A model generated the notes under the pieces. That model ran no database searches, was not told the origin of the DNA, and was given only the letters and a program-made list of their open reading frames with translations. Shown here piece by piece: positions 11,401 through 24,020 of a stretch of 64,000 nucleotides of DNA. Made by a program: the position numbers and the translations under genes. Numbering within the stretch: position 1 is the first letter of the stretch; every line of letters begins with the position of its first letter. The stretch comes from Tachypleus tridentatus (Eukaryota; Arthropoda; Merostomata; Xiphosura; Limulidae): NCBI RefSeq assembly GCF_004210375.1, contig NC_134833.1, positions 143,956,127 through 144,020,126 on the forward strand. Reading direction: 5' to 3'.

Positions 11401-12160
11401 CTTACTGTTACATGTACATGACTATTTTAATTTAAGTATGTTCCAAGTGTTAAATTTACTTATTTTTAGAAGTGACTGTTTATTGCAAGTTCGTTTTGTG
11501 GCTGTATAGTATCAGATTTGTGATATAACACAATGTTACTAAATCTGCTCGTTGTTTTAAGTGTGTGTGTTGTTACATCATAAAATATTGTTGGGCAATA
11601 TATATATAAACGACCAAGGTAATAATTAAGTTAGTGAAAGTGAAGTTAGATTGCATATGAGTTCAATAATAATAGGCGATTTCTAACGTGTGTTTTACAG
11701 CTTGTATTGTAATACAGCGATAGAGGTAAATAATTTATCTTGTCAAAGATCATTCAAAAGCAAATGAATCTGCCTGTGTGGACTTTGAAGAAAGAGAGAA
11801 TTATTAATGATCTGGATAAAAGCGTGGTAACTACAAGGTAACATAAGTGAATTTATCAATGATTGTATTGTGATAGCAGAGTATAGAAGAATAATTCGTC
11901 TCGTTAATTGGGTAGTAAAGTAACTGAACCAGACTGTATGAACTTTTGATGAAAAATAGATTTATTTAAAGCTTTGAATTCATCTTTGTAATGTATGTTT
12001 CTTAAGTTTTAATATATTATTTTGAAACAAGTGGATTGTGTGCTGTCCTTTTATTATTGAAATCTATCGCCAACAAGTAACTGACACCTACTGTAAAGAG
12101 TTGTTATTGATAAAAGTGACAATAAACAAGACATGTTTTGTTATCATGTAGTAGTGATAC
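11400..12160. other. Possible 3' LTR region of the 8.8-11.4 kb element
   Basis: Non-coding sequence directly after the RNase H remnant, with a TATATATAAA box near 11598. No matching 5' copy was seen upstream, so the LTR identity is a guess. Confidence 0.25.
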
Positions 12161-12164
12161 CCTG

Positions 12165-12325
12165 GTATGACTTGTCGGATAAGGCGCTCGTCTTGTAACA
12201 TGTGAGTTACAGGATCGAACCTTGTTATCGAACATGGTCGACTTTTCAGCTGTTGAGACTTTATAACGTGATAGTCAATCCCATTGCTTGCTGGGAAACT
12301 GTAGCTGAAAACACGGTGGCGTCAC
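12165..12325 (+). mobile_element. Old SINE family A relic
   Basis: ACCCTGGTATGACTTGTCGG, AAGGCGCTCGTCTTGTAAC, GATCGAACC and TTATAACGTGATAGTCAATC follow the head and early body of family A. The 3' half is missing. Confidence 0.55.
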
Positions 12326-12662
12326 TTCAAAATTAAAAAAAGGGCAAGAGGAAAAGGTACTTTAATCACGTGAAAATGAATTGCAGCAGAATATCGTAAT
12401 GCGATGGATCTAAAATGTGTTTGGCTATTGTCCAACTAATTGGAAGTGCCAGTTCAATATGCAACCTTTCAAAGTAGAAACATTGGTGTTGTCCCTGTAA
12501 TAGTAGAGTGAATCGATTACGACTTCAAAGACTGAAACACTGCATTACCATATAAAAATATGTGAAAATCAAGTGCCTTTCTCATAAAGGATACTCCCTA
12601 TAAATAATTTTAGCAGGGTCCAATTTTTCAAAATTATTCTCATCTAAGACTCTGCACTCTAC

Positions 12663-12941
12663 GGGCCTGGCATGACCAGGTGGGTTAAGGCGTTCGACTC
12701 GTAGACTGAAGGTTGCGGGTTCGAATCCCGGTCACACCAAACATGCTCGCCTTCTCAGCCGTGGGGGCGTTATAATGTTACAGCTAATCCCAATATTCGT
12801 TGGTAAAAGAGTAGCCCAAGAGTTGGCGGTGGGTGGTGATGACTAGCTGCCTTCCCTCTAGACTTACACTGCTAAGTTACGGACGGCTAGCGCAGATTGC
12901 CCTCGTGTAGCTTTGCGCGAAATTCAAAAAACAAAGAAACG
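12663..12941 (+). mobile_element. SINE family A, full-length
   Basis: Close to consensus: GGGCCTGGCATGACCAGGTG head, GGGTTCGAATCCCGGTC B-box region, complete body and a CAAAAAACAAAG tail. Confidence 0.92.
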
Positions 12942-12984
12942 TATTTCAAATTGGAATTCTACAACAGTTTTTAATTTTTCGATT

Positions 12985-13070
12985 TAATTTAATTTGAAAA
13001 TGTATAATCCATATGAATAAATTACTTATGCTCACTTTTTAAGCTTACGGTGCTATTTATTTACCTTTTA
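12985..13070 (+). repeat. Diverged duplicate of 15400-15477
   Basis: ATGTATAATCCATATGAATA AATTACTTA and GGTGCTATTTATTTACC match GTGTATAATCCGTATAGATA and AGTGCTATTTATTTATCC in the same order. Confidence 0.6.
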
Positions 13071-14050
13071 AGTTACTAATTCTTTATTGATACATCACAA
13101 GCCAAAAATTAACACAAGTTGTTGAGTCTTCACACTTAATTACCAAAATATTTAACATGAAGAGTTGCGGCCTTCTTCTTTACCTTAACCGTGTTAAAAA
13201 ACAAAAGTGTTCAATACTAATAAATATATACTAATTAAATTAATTATATAGTCAAGTAGTTACTTCCAGCTATTTGCCTTCCTGTGGTCTGTAGTTCAGA
13301 ATTTGGAATAACATCATATTACCTGGACTACACACTGACAAATAAGTCGCGAAAGAGCTCCATTAAAGGAAGTAAAGTGTGATTTAATGAGTGCCATAAA
13401 CTTCTTTAATATGTTACTTAATTTTCAAATGAGAATTAGACCATAAACAGTAAAATCAGTCAAGTTGAAGATGCGTGCTCTTTACAGATAACTCCGAGTT
13501 CGCTTTGTTCAGCAATATAAAATAACAATTTTTTTTTCTGAGGTGGAAAGGAGAATGGTATAACAGTTAACACACAACATCGACAATAGATGGAGAAGAT
13601 TAGGATAAATTTGGGATTGTATCTCAGCCGGTGGTCTACGTAAAATTGATGGTGCCCAGACTAACAATAATTTCGTTTTATCGGAAGCACAGCCCATCGG
13701 GAGGGGATTCATCTTTAAACAAGACAGGTGGTCCAAGCACGCTGCAAGTGTAGTTAAACAACATCTTGACCGTAAGGAGTCGATATAACACTCATAAACA
13801 TGGCTTAGTCTATGAAAAATCCCTATACGAACATCTTTCTTGAAGCTTTAAGGGCTTACGTAAATTTGAGAAAGTCAAAATACGACCAAATAATTTGATT
13901 AAATTATGCGTAGCGCTATAGGACATTTGGAAAAATATTTTGCAGTCATACTTTAATAAATTACATGGCACCAAAATAATAAGTCAATGGGCTTACGTAC
14001 AAAACATATGTGAATTGTACAACTTACTCGCTTTTCTTTTGTATTTTCTA
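13070..14050. other. Intergenic sequence, nothing recognised
   Basis: A 75-codon minus-strand open frame (13736-13509) shows no domain I recognise. Confidence 0.5.
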
Positions 14051-14058
14051 TCTTAATG

Positions 14059-14218
14059 CAGTGGCGGACTTAAGGTCCTGTGGACCCAGGGACTAATAAT
14101 TTTTGTGGGCCTTATATCCCATGTAATTTTACATAGAATCAAATTATTAATGAGCCTCCATTAAGATCATTGGCCCTGGGGCTGAGGCCCCTCTTGCCCC
14201 CACCTAAATACGTCACTG
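14059..14218. mobile_element. 160-bp hAT-like MITE with 8-bp target duplication
   Basis: It begins CAGTGGCGGA and ends TACGTCACTG, short imperfect inverted ends. It is flanked by TCTTAATG (14051-14058) and TTTTAATG (14219-14226), a 7/8 match with the 8-bp duplication size typical of hAT elements. The interior has a GC-rich palindromic stretch (GGCCCTGGGGCTGAGGCCCC). Confidence 0.6.
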
Positions 14219-14924
14219 TTTTAATGTTTTATATGGTAAATAAGTTCACCATATTATTACCATTACTTGTTGTTCATGATTGGTGTATGTGTATAACTAA
14301 TGTGTGTTTTCACGTTTATTTTTCAATATTGTATGAATATATATTATAGCGAACGTAACCACGAATTCACACATATTTTTAGAACGACGTAGTTTTATGC
14401 GAAACAATTTGTATACCGCATCATATCGTAAGATCAATTATTTTTACTACCCTCAACTGCTTACATTGTTTTAATCCTAACTCTTGTCAGTCAATAAGTA
14501 AGTTCTTTTAAATTACATGGTTAAAAGGGTTGAAAGTTTACAGTTAAATAAAAGGTGATGCAAAGGTTTATAATTTGTAACTGCAGTTTATCAGTTTATT
14601 TTTTTCTCTGCACTCGTGAGATGTATAACCAAATTATGGAATATAAAAATAAATATTCAGTTTACTTTAGAGAGTCAAACTGTTTCTACTTCTTTTCTAG
14701 TTATAACGATTTGCGATCAGGTTTTAAGTTTCTCACAAGCTTTTTTATTGTTTTAAAAAACAGCTAGGCTGTTATCTTTCTACCGCTTGGTGGTGCGTTT
14801 GAGGTAGCAACACGTTCCAAAATATAAAATATCCAGAACTATCATAAATAATAAGGCTACAGCCTGAACATTACGTTGTCTCGTACGTTTTTCATTAGTC
14901 AACTTCGTCGACATAGGCCATGGT

Positions 14925-14975
14925 TTTCATTGTTAAAAGGCCTACAAATTTATATCACTACAAACAAGGAAAATG
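14925..14975 (+). repeat. Diverged duplicate of 15798-15847
   Basis: GTTAAAAGGCCTACAAATTT and ACTACAAACAAGGAAAATG recur at 15803 as GTTAAAAGGCCTACAAAATT and ACTACAAACAACGAAAATG. Confidence 0.65.
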
Positions 14976-15477
14976 CTGATTGCAGTCATGTTAACAAAAC
15001 AGCAGTGAATCCAGCATCATCTGTCTGTAGCTGTTACTGTTTTCCACCAAAGGTGTTTTATCGTATTATTAAGGGAATTTTTCAATGACGGAGAAAGGGC
15101 ATAATGTTACTAGTAAAGGAATTATACTATAAATAACTCAGTGTATTATGTTAAATGGTGGTATTATGTTCTATAAAAACGTGATTCGATTGAATCAGTA
15201 TAAATATATATGTGTGTGTGTGTGGATGTGTATAAGTAACTCAAACTGGTATATTTCGCAGGAATATAATAAAATATAATATTTTAAAAATAATAAGTAA
15301 TATAAATGCTGTTTAATATATTTTTAGCTAGATCATATACAAATTTTTGTTGCAATTGGATACAACAAATTGCATTAACTCAATTTACCTTTTTGAATAT
15401 TACTCGGAATGTGTATAATCCGTATAGATAAATTACGTAATACTTAGTTTTTAAACTTATAGTGCTATTTATTTATC

Positions 15478-15760
15478 CGGGCCTGGCATGGTCTAGCGCG
15501 TTAAGGCGTGCGCTTCGTAATCTGAGGGCCGCGGGTTCGCGCCCGAGTCGCGCCAAACATGCTCGCCCTTTCAGCCGTGGGGACGTTATAATGTGACGGT
15601 CAATCCCACTTTTCGTTGGTAAAAGAGTAGCCCAAGAGTTGGCGGTGGGTGGTGATGACAAGCTGCCTTCCCTCTAGTCTTACACTGCTAAATTAGGGAC
15701 GGCTAGCAGAGATAGCCCTCGAGTAGCTTTGTGCGAAATTCTAAAACAAACAGTCTCTAA
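15478..15760 (+). mobile_element. SINE family A with 15-bp target duplication
   Basis: Full-length copy with CTAAAACAAACAG tail. The flanks TGCTATTTATTTATC (15463-15477) and TGCTTTTTATTTATC (15761-15775) match at 14 of 15 positions. Confidence 0.92.
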
Positions 15761-16479
15761 TGCTTTTTATTTATCATTACACTATAGGAGGTTATTTTCA
15801 AAGTTAAAAGGCCTACAAAATTATACAACTACAAACAACGAAAATGTGTACCATCTAATTATTTCGATACCTTAAAAGTGTTTTCTTATGCTATTTGGGC
15901 TTAAAAAGCTCTTACACTGCTGATTTATGGTCATTTCGATATCTTGAAAGTGTTCATTTTACTGCTGGGCAATACATTTGTAGTAATGACACATCCTAAT
16001 ATATAAAAGTTAGAGGATATAATAAATTATAGCCTAAACATTGCATTTAGTATTTCCTAGTGAATGAATTGCACTATAAGTAAATCAACATATTAGGATA
16101 AAATTCGGTTGAATCAGAAGATGGATAAAATATTTTTGATCTGATTTTTAAATTTTTAAAAAATCTGACATATTTCCACAAACAATTACTCAAAGTTTCA
16201 TCCCTGTTTGAGTGGAATCCCTTAAGCATCCTACATTTTGAAATATATTCATTTTTTAGAGGCATGGCCAGAGTTTTTGCTTTCTAGTTAGGAAGATCAT
16301 GTGATCTTGGTTATCTGATGAAATATTTCATCAAAACCATTATACGTACACTCCCACTGTTACTTTGTGCCAAAAGATTGACAGCAACTCCTTTAATAAA
16401 CTCCAACACAGTGGTACTGTAATTGTCTGTTATTTCTTTTATGGATCTTCGTGTTTAACCATACTTTAAATACACCAAT

Positions 16480-19000
16480 TTTCAATATATACTGAACACC
16501 CAATCGAATAAACACTCTCTTACTTTCTTTAGTGTCCTTTTAATACCTAAGTGTTCAACTGTTGGAAGTTTTTGGAAATGATGGAGTGATGTTGAATGTA
16601 GAGACTGTAAAAGTACCAACCTTGGACACTGTTTCTGTCCGCTGCTACTTTCCTTTTTGTAAGCACAATGAATCACACTGTGACCACATTTTTATCTCTT
16701 GGCTATATGAAGCAACTTTTTCACTGTATAGATTGCCTTCTCTCTGTTATCTTTGTCAACTTACATTTGCCAATATCAGACTCTTAAGATCGGACGTTGA
16801 AAACTATTTTGATCTGGAGTAGAACTGATCCTTGGCAATCAGTAGTTATCCTTCTTTGTAACTTCCATATAGAATCTTGTGGATCTGTCTTTCAACATAA
16901 GAAGGATAGGAGATGCCCAAGGACTAGTACTCAGTCCTATGACTTCTTGTTCCTTCATACTTTCTATTTCCTTGAAAACATACGCCTGCTTGGCAAATGG
17001 GAGTCATTTAAGTATTGAGGTTTATTAGAGAAGATATCTTAATATTCCGTTATTCATGATGTACTAAAAACACGAAGGTCCAAAAGTCTTGATAAAACTG
17101 AAATAGAAACTCTTATACCCCGAGCGCTGTTGAAAGTTGGGAATCCAGATTGTCCGTGAAGAAGAAAGGTCCACCTTTCGAAAGCGCTCAGGTTATAAGG
17201 GTTTCTATTTCAATTTTAATATTCCATTAGTAAGTAGTATATAATATATAGTATTGGTCAGTCATACGTCTTCATACATCACATCTTCAGTGATATAGCT
17301 CTTGTAAATAAGGTGGTAAACTGCCTCTTTATATGAGGATTTGAAATCAGACGTCTTACGTCTTGTCTCAAAGGTTACTATTTTTGTGTTGCTCGGTGTA
17401 AAAGTACTACTCATGCATTGCCCCATCTAGACTTGACTCGAATTCTATGATACGTAGTGAGGACAGCTTTAATTATGACACCTTTATCATTCATATCAAT
17501 GAAAATTTTTCTAACTAGTCAGTAAAGGCCTGAGTGTTTGATTCTATTATATCCCAGTCACTAGACATGAATTTATTCCTAATAACTCCTGATATGTGTA
17601 TTTCACACCATGGTAGTTCAGAGTCTGCTTTCCTTGTTGTTAGTGAAAGTCCAAACTCTGATGTAGTGATTATCATATAGTGCACAAGGATTTTCTAATC
17701 ATATACTGTGAAGCCATTGGAAACTATCCTAATATCGCATCCATATCTTCATACAAAGTGATTTTCCAATATGTACTCTTTCTCGGTGTTAATAATCCAC
17801 ACGTCACGTGGTGCGACAATACTTTCTGCAGTTAATGCAAGTTCCAACTTCCCTCTTACTTGAACTTTATGTGTACTTGTTGTTTGCATCACTACATCTT
17901 TTTTCATCATTGTTGGAGGAAATTTCCAACCTTTCGTAATCAAGTAGATCAAACTATTATGAATGTAGAAGTGTCAGTCAACAGCATGAATCACAACATT
18001 GTTGTGGTTCCCATAAATAAATTTGGACTCGTGAGGTGATTACTTTAAACAATAAACTTTTTTAATTTATTTGGGGTAAATGACGTGTTTTTATCAGAAC
18101 TTTTCTCAATGCATCCTGCTTATTCCTGTTTCTGATAACTGATTATTTAGCCTGTTGTAGTTCCTTTGATCTGGTTGAACTTGAAATCTTAAGATTTTGG
18201 GTATTGCCTCTTTTGTATATTAACAGGGGTTTATTTCGTAAGTCGCAGATGTAATGCCCAGGCTTTCTATATCTGTAACAGTTTCTTCTTTCTGGTATCC
18301 TTTGGGAGGAGCTCTTATTGGGCAGTCTGTCCATTGAAGTTACATATGAAACATCTACTTTCTAGTGATTTATTTCCTTCATTCTCTGTAACTAATCATT
18401 TAACTCCTTTCAGATTATCGTCAGAGAGAGTTGATGTTTTAATGCTTCACGATCTGATGATCCTTTAACCTCTAGATGGTGCTTTAGTCTTTTATCTGTG
18501 AGAATAATGGATTCATTTTCTTTGGCAATTGAAGAACTTCCGTTAAAGACATGTTCTCATTTTGTTTTAACCTAATTCTCATATCCCCATATATTATGAC
18601 AACAGTAAATATGCCATGTGCTAATTAATCCACCATTTCACGTTCATCATCCAGAGAAGAATGTTGGTCAGACCTTTACAAATCTTTCGAAAGTTTGGCT
18701 AAGATCTTTTCTTTCCTTTGTATGCTGTTCTGGAACATTACTCTAGATACTTTCTTTTAGTATGCCATTCCAAAGCTAGTGGATGAGGCAGCTACCAGTG
18801 TTTCAGTTCTCATTAATTGTTTCAAAGCAAGTCTAATACGTTTCCCACAGTACCTTTCTGTCGTAGTGCATTGATTTCTTAATTTGGAGATGTTGTGAAA
18901 TTGACCAGCTAAGTTCTGGAACTGGATTTGGTAAAGACATAGCTTGAGTAGTCCAGGAAGGTCTTGAAGTGACAGATGGGAAACCCATAATGATAATAAG
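16480..19000 (-). mobile_element. Decayed Ty3/Gypsy element, minus strand
   Basis: Read on the minus strand from 19000 downwards, a Gag-like region leads to a degenerate zinc knuckle (CYRYRKPGHYIC near 18290-18250, second Cys replaced by Tyr). A protease-like region follows at about 17950-17750. An RT start is at about 16985-16830 (VIGLSTSPWASPILLM, KKDNY then a stop). An integrase zinc-finger-type stretch lies at about 16570-16490 (VEHLGIKRTLKKVRE). The rest of RT and RNase H is deleted, and there are many stops. A 167-bp foldback insertion splits it at 17049-17215. No LTRs were recognised. Confidence 0.62.
17049..17215. mobile_element. Foldback insertion with 43-bp inverted arms and 10-bp target duplication
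   Basis: Arms 17094-17136 and 17175-17217 are inverted copies of one another (AACCCTTATA...GAGCGCT...GAAAG type). The direct repeat TTAATATTCC at 17039-17048 and 17216-17225 flanks the unit. The centre contains a GAAGAAAGGTCC stretch like the ends of some Penelope-like elements, so it may be a terminal hairpin of another Penelope family. That affiliation is inference. Confidence 0.6.
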
Positions 19001-19409
19001 TGTAGACCAAATATGAAAATCTATTTGGTGAAAAAAGCATTTTGGGTTGAAAGTCTTGGGCAGATGCAGAAAGAGATGTGGTTGTTTAATTTTGTCTATC
19101 TGAAATTCGTTTTCCAGATGCTTTATCCTGTATGCAATGTGACTTTTCTAGTTCTTTTTATTTTGTCAATGTTTTTTTTTATTTCCATTAATTTATTTCT
19201 GTGCTTCTTTAGTCTTGCCGTGGTAATCCCTCTGTACTATCAAATTGCTTCATCAATCTTATTTTTAATCACATCTTTTCCTTTATATGTTTCATCTTTT
19301 TATTTGTACCATTCTTTCAAAGTCCTGACTTACTATTCTATTTTTTGTGTTTTTTCTTCATGGTCTTCTTTTAATATTTTGCCCTTTACATTTTGATTTT
19401 ACTTTAATA

Positions 19410-19684
19410 GGCCTGGCATGGCCAGGTGGTTTAAGTCGTTTTACTCGTAATCCGAGGGTCGCCGGTTTGAATCCCCGTCGCACCAAACATGTTCGCCCTT
19501 TTAGCCGTGGGAGCGGTATAATGTGACGATCAATACCACCAATCGTTGGTAAAAGAGTAGCCCAAGAGTTGGCGGTGGGGAGTGATGACTAGTTGCCTTC
19601 CCTCTAGTCTTACACTGCTAAATTAAGGATGGCTAGCGCAGATAGCCCTCGTGTAGCTTTGCCGGAAATTAAAAACAAACAAAC
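19410..19684 (+). mobile_element. SINE family A, full-length
   Basis: GGCCTGGCATGGCCAGGTGG head, complete body and AAAAACAAACAAAC tail, with moderate divergence. Confidence 0.92.
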
Positions 19685-19765
19685 TTATTTTAATTATGTG
19701 TCTTCTTTTTATTTTAATTATGTGTCTTCTATTTTATTTTAATTATGTGTCTTCTTTTCATTCTA
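19685..19765. repeat. Three copies of a roughly 26-bp AT-rich repeat
   Basis: TTTTAATTATGTGTCTTCT recurs three times directly after a SINE A-tail, with small length differences. It was probably seeded from the SINE target site. Confidence 0.7.
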
Positions 19766-19992
19766 ATTCCCAGTTTTTAGTTCTTTATCTTATAATTTTC
19801 TACCCCTCTTCTTTAGATTTTCTGTCTCTTTCTTCTCGGCCTTTTTTAATTGTTTCATCATCTCTTGTAACACCTTGACCTCACTTTTTGATTGGGTTGT
19901 CATGGTGATATATTCTACTCCAGTTGATATTTTCACTAAAATAAAATAACACACTTCAGAAATTGGTGTTGTAACGTGTTACTAACATCAAT

Positions 19993-20200
19993 GAAGGGCC
20001 TAATAGTTAGGACAATCTACTTGTAACCTGATGATAGCAGGTTCGAATTCCATCACAGAAAGTGCTAAATCTTTCAGATGTGGGGCAATAAGTTGCTATT
20101 ATCAATTCTACTTCTTGTAGGAAAAGAACAGTCCAAGAATTGGGGATGGACGATGTTGACTACCTCCTCTCTATTTTATCGTGAAATTCAAGAATCAAAC
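19993..20200 (+). mobile_element. Old SINE family A relic
   Basis: GAAGGGCCTAATAGTTAGGA, ACTTGTAACCTGATGATAGC, AGGTTCGAATTCC and GTCCAAGAATTGGGGATGG mark a diverged copy. Confidence 0.55.
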
Positions 20201-22715
20201 GTGTATTCATTTAATTTTAATCAATCTTTTTATTTTATTTTTTTTTATAAGAGAGAGGTCCTGAAAATTATACAGACTCGCTGGTGCTAAATTTTCACCT
20301 CTCTATACATTTGTAAAGCAGTTATGAATCAGGTTACAGGTTTTATAGGAGGAAATATTACGTTTTACTGTAGTAGTGAATGAAAAACCTAGTCTTAGAA
20401 GACAGGAAATGACGTTTATATCCGTTGTAAGTATCTACGATAATGTTTAGATACGATAGGGACGTCGAAAGAAATATATACTTGAATTTGAACGTTGAAA
20501 AACGATTTGATCTACACTTCTTACTAGAATAATTGAGGTTTAATTCAAATATACAAAGCTGTAAGATTTAGGGAGATTCATAGAAGAGAAATGATGAAAC
20601 AATCTAATGTTTACAGTGAGGTGACAAGTTAATAAAACAAAAACAAAAAGAGGAAAGAAATGGTTCCACATAGAGCGATTTCACGCCTCGTTTTGATGGT
20701 TAATATACATATTGATGTTGAGGTAAATGATTTTGGTGTAGTCAGCGATCGGACTGTTGTTTTTAAACCATCTGACATGAAAACGAATAAACTAATTAAT
20801 ATACTATGACTTGCGCATGAACTTTGAACCGATACTTTCTAGATGTTTACGTTTTGTTCAACTAATATTACTCTCCGCCCCATAATGATTGCGAGCTTAA
20901 AATTAATTTATCTACGTTCAGAGTCACTTACCAAGTACGATAACAATGGGGAAATTGGCTATTAGTGAGTTGGGGGGGGGGATGAGGGCATCTAAAATAT
21001 GTCTCTTATTATAGGGGGCAATTATCGAACTATATATTGTTTTGTTTTTGATGGAACATAAAGTTATGATGTATGGAGTGTAATATCGCACGTATATCTA
21101 ATCACGAAAATATTTTCAAACTCACAACGGGAATTGTTCTAGACGTTTGTCTGGAATGAAGTTATCTGCTGACGTAGACAAAAGAACGATACACCTGTAC
21201 GCTTAGCAATGGTCTGGCACGCGTCTCACAAGCAGATTGTTGCTTAGCAACGGAAATAGACACCGCTTTGTGGCGAAATAAAGTATAAAATTTGTATTTC
21301 ATCATCAGATTAATTTTAATCATAAACAACATCTACGATCTTTCACTTAGTCATCTTACATTAATTACCAATCAACTAAAACATTACATTTTTGTTTTAG
21401 AATAACTAAATATATTATATTATTCCTTTGTTCACGGCAGTTTTCATGAGCAAGAAACCGTGACATAAGACTACAGGTGGCGTTCGAGCGCTTGTACTTG
21501 GGTCAACCAACTCAGATTTGGCCAGTCGGGCCTTCACCCCATTTGCTTTGGTAGACATTCAACAGGATTGGACGATATCTGTAAAGAGAGATAAACTCAC
21601 AGGAAACGATCAGTTTCCGACTGCTTATAAATGTGTTTTTGAACGAGGATATTAATATTTCTCAGTAAAACTGCATTTCTCACGTACATTTAAAACAACA
21701 ACACAGAGTGGAAAATTTTATTAAATGAACATTCCTTGAAAGAGAAATAAAGTTAATTTATTTCAAACATCAAGAATGTTTTTGTACGTCGTAATCCGAC
21801 GTTAAAAATTTGATATTGGTACATATACAAATGCCTGAAGTTATTTAGGCTCTCATATAGTAAATTTCATGAAACATTGCGCAGTAACAAGTGTTTCTCG
21901 TATAGCCATTGTATTTGCAGTTTATCACTGATACATTCGTTTGTATCCATTAATAAAAACATGTATAATAATGAATAATAGGTGACTAAAATTCTCAAAT
22001 AAGCGAATCTCTAATTCTGTGATCAAATCACAAAATAGTCTTATTGAAGTAAAACCAGGAATCAATGAAGACGAATAGGGGTATTTATTAATGATTAAAA
22101 GTTAAATATTTTTATTAGTATAAGATTAGGGCAAAATACTAGGTTGAAGAAAATTCTTTACTACATATGTCAAAACAGTTATATTAAAAAATACACATTT
22201 AGGAGAGTCGTGGTATTACACGCTAAGTACGAAGTGGTAAAAATTTACACAATATCTAAGTTAAATTAGTTTTGCTAATCATGTTGACAACAGTTAGCAC
22301 TTACCTGAAAATGTGATTATTCGTTGAGTTTTGGGAAAAACTACTCGAGGAATATCTACATTAACCGTCTCTAATTTTGATAATGAATATTTGATATTAT
22401 AATTTTTTTTAGAAGCAGTGATCACAGAAAATACTGGTAGTGATAGTTTTATATTTTTAAACAGTCTTCATTATGTTATCATAAAATACCGATAATAGGA
22501 TTGTGATGTTTTATTGTAGCATTAATAATCACAGGAATTACTAATAATGAAAATTTAGCATTTTATTTTATAAGTAATGATCTCGGAAAATATTGATAGT
22601 AACTTATACTTTATTTTTAAAACAGCTGACTTCATCTCTCGATACTTCCCGATACTCATAACGTCAAACTTCGGATTTTCTAGTCCTACTACTACGAATA
22701 TGCTTGACCTTAAAA
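20200..22715. other. Intergenic sequence; CpG-containing block with an X-box-like palindrome
   Basis: No gene was recognised. A G10 run lies near 20970. GTTGCTTAGCAAC at 21239-21251 is a perfect palindrome resembling an RFX site. A 47-codon minus-strand open frame (21558-21415) lies in a CpG-richer stretch. Confidence 0.4.
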
Positions 22716-22972
22716 GGGCCTGGCATGACCTGGTAGTTAGGACGCTCGATTCGCAATTTGAGAGTGGCGGATTCGAATCCCCGTCATACCGAACATGCTC
22801 ACACTTTCAGTCGTGGGTACGTTATGATGTGACGTTGATTAAAGAATAGCCCTAAAGTTGGTAGTGAGTCATGTTGACCAGTTGCCATTACCTCTGGTCT
22901 GACTCTGCTAAATTAGGGATAGCGAGTGCAAATAGTTCTCGAATCTATGTGCGAAATTAAAAAGAAACCAAA
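22716..22972 (+). mobile_element. SINE family A, diverged
   Basis: GGGCCTGGCATGACCTGGTA head. The body is shortened near GTGACGTTGATTAAAGAATAG. The tail is AAAAAGAAACCAAA. Confidence 0.85.
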
Positions 22973-23625
22973 TGATCTAAGCTTCATCCGTTCTCTATAT
23001 AACACCCAGATTAAAACATTGAAAATAGAGTCCATATAAAATATTAATTGTAATTTATAGGTCACCTCCGAGGTTTTTTTAAATTTGTTATTTAAAATTT
23101 ATTAATGCAACCATTGTTTATTATTTCATGTTCTCACTGTTGTAGGTCAATCATACGCTAGAAATATATTCAGGTACGGAAAAGGGTTAGTAGCAAAACG
23201 TAACTTTTGTAGATCTTGAAAAATAAAAATTTTAAGTATATAAAAGCATTATTTACGGACAATGTTGAAGCATTGAAACATCAAATAATGAATTTGTAAG
23301 GTAGAAGAACACACACACACACGTAAAAAAATAATAAAATTTATTCAGACGGTTGCAGAGGGTTTCCGCGTGCTCAAGTTTCTCAGAGGAATATATTATT
23401 TTGTGGTCGCAGCGGGATAGTTAAAGCGCCACTTTAGTTAAAAATTATTTCGTGTCAATGACGTAAGAGTCTTTGTCATTTAAATCGTATTTTTTCTCGA
23501 AAAATACATATTATATATTTCGATTTATATAATTCATGCTGTTAACCAAAGCTGACCCTAGTATGTTTCAAATAAAATAAACAAAAAGAAGACACTGAAA
23601 TTGTTTACATTTAGACTGTGTGTGT

Positions 23626-23738
23626 GTTTTCTTATAGCAAAGCCACATTAGGCTATCTGCTGAACTCACCGAGAGGAATCGAACCCCTTATTTTAGTGTT
23701 GTAAATTGGAAGACATACCGCTGTACTAGGGTGGAGGC
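23626..23738 (-). mobile_element. SINE family B-like, minus strand, diverged
   Basis: AGCAAAGCCACATTAGGCTA, GAATCGAACCCC and CATACCGCTGTACTAGGGTG. First of three neighbouring copies. Confidence 0.65.
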
Positions 23739-23840
23739 ACATTCGCACTCTGTTTCGTCGATTTTTTTTTCTAAATGTTTTATTTAAGAGTTCATTTGTA
23801 GCTCGAAGAGAATCAAATAAATATATCCAGTGAATCAGCG

Positions 23841-23965
23841 GTTTGTTTTGTTGTTGCTTTTAAAATTAAGCACAAAACTACACAATGCTCTGTCCACCAC
23901 GCGTATTGAAACGCGGTTTTTAACATTATTAGTCCGCAGACCATTCGCTGTGCCACTGGGAGGCC
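23841..23965 (-). mobile_element. SINE family B, minus strand
   Basis: TTAAGCACAAAACTACACAA, GTCCACCACGCGTATTGAAA and TGTGCCACTGGGAGG. Second of three. Confidence 0.8.
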
Positions 23966-24020
23966 TCAGCTGTTTATTAATACGTACGGCAAGTAGCGAC
24001 TGAATTTCACTCTCTATAGG

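Noticed and set aside
12663-12740. tRNA gene (and similar heads of the other family A copies)
   Set aside because: A- and B-box text is present, but the acceptor stem does not pair convincingly and each copy continues into the same SINE body.
16562-17018. Plus-strand open frames of 73-86 codons
   Set aside because: They overlap the minus-strand Gypsy RT and integrase remnants and show no similarity of their own.
19013-19396. 127-codon hydrophobic open frame
   Set aside because: Driven by a pyrimidine-rich stretch, with no start context or domain support.
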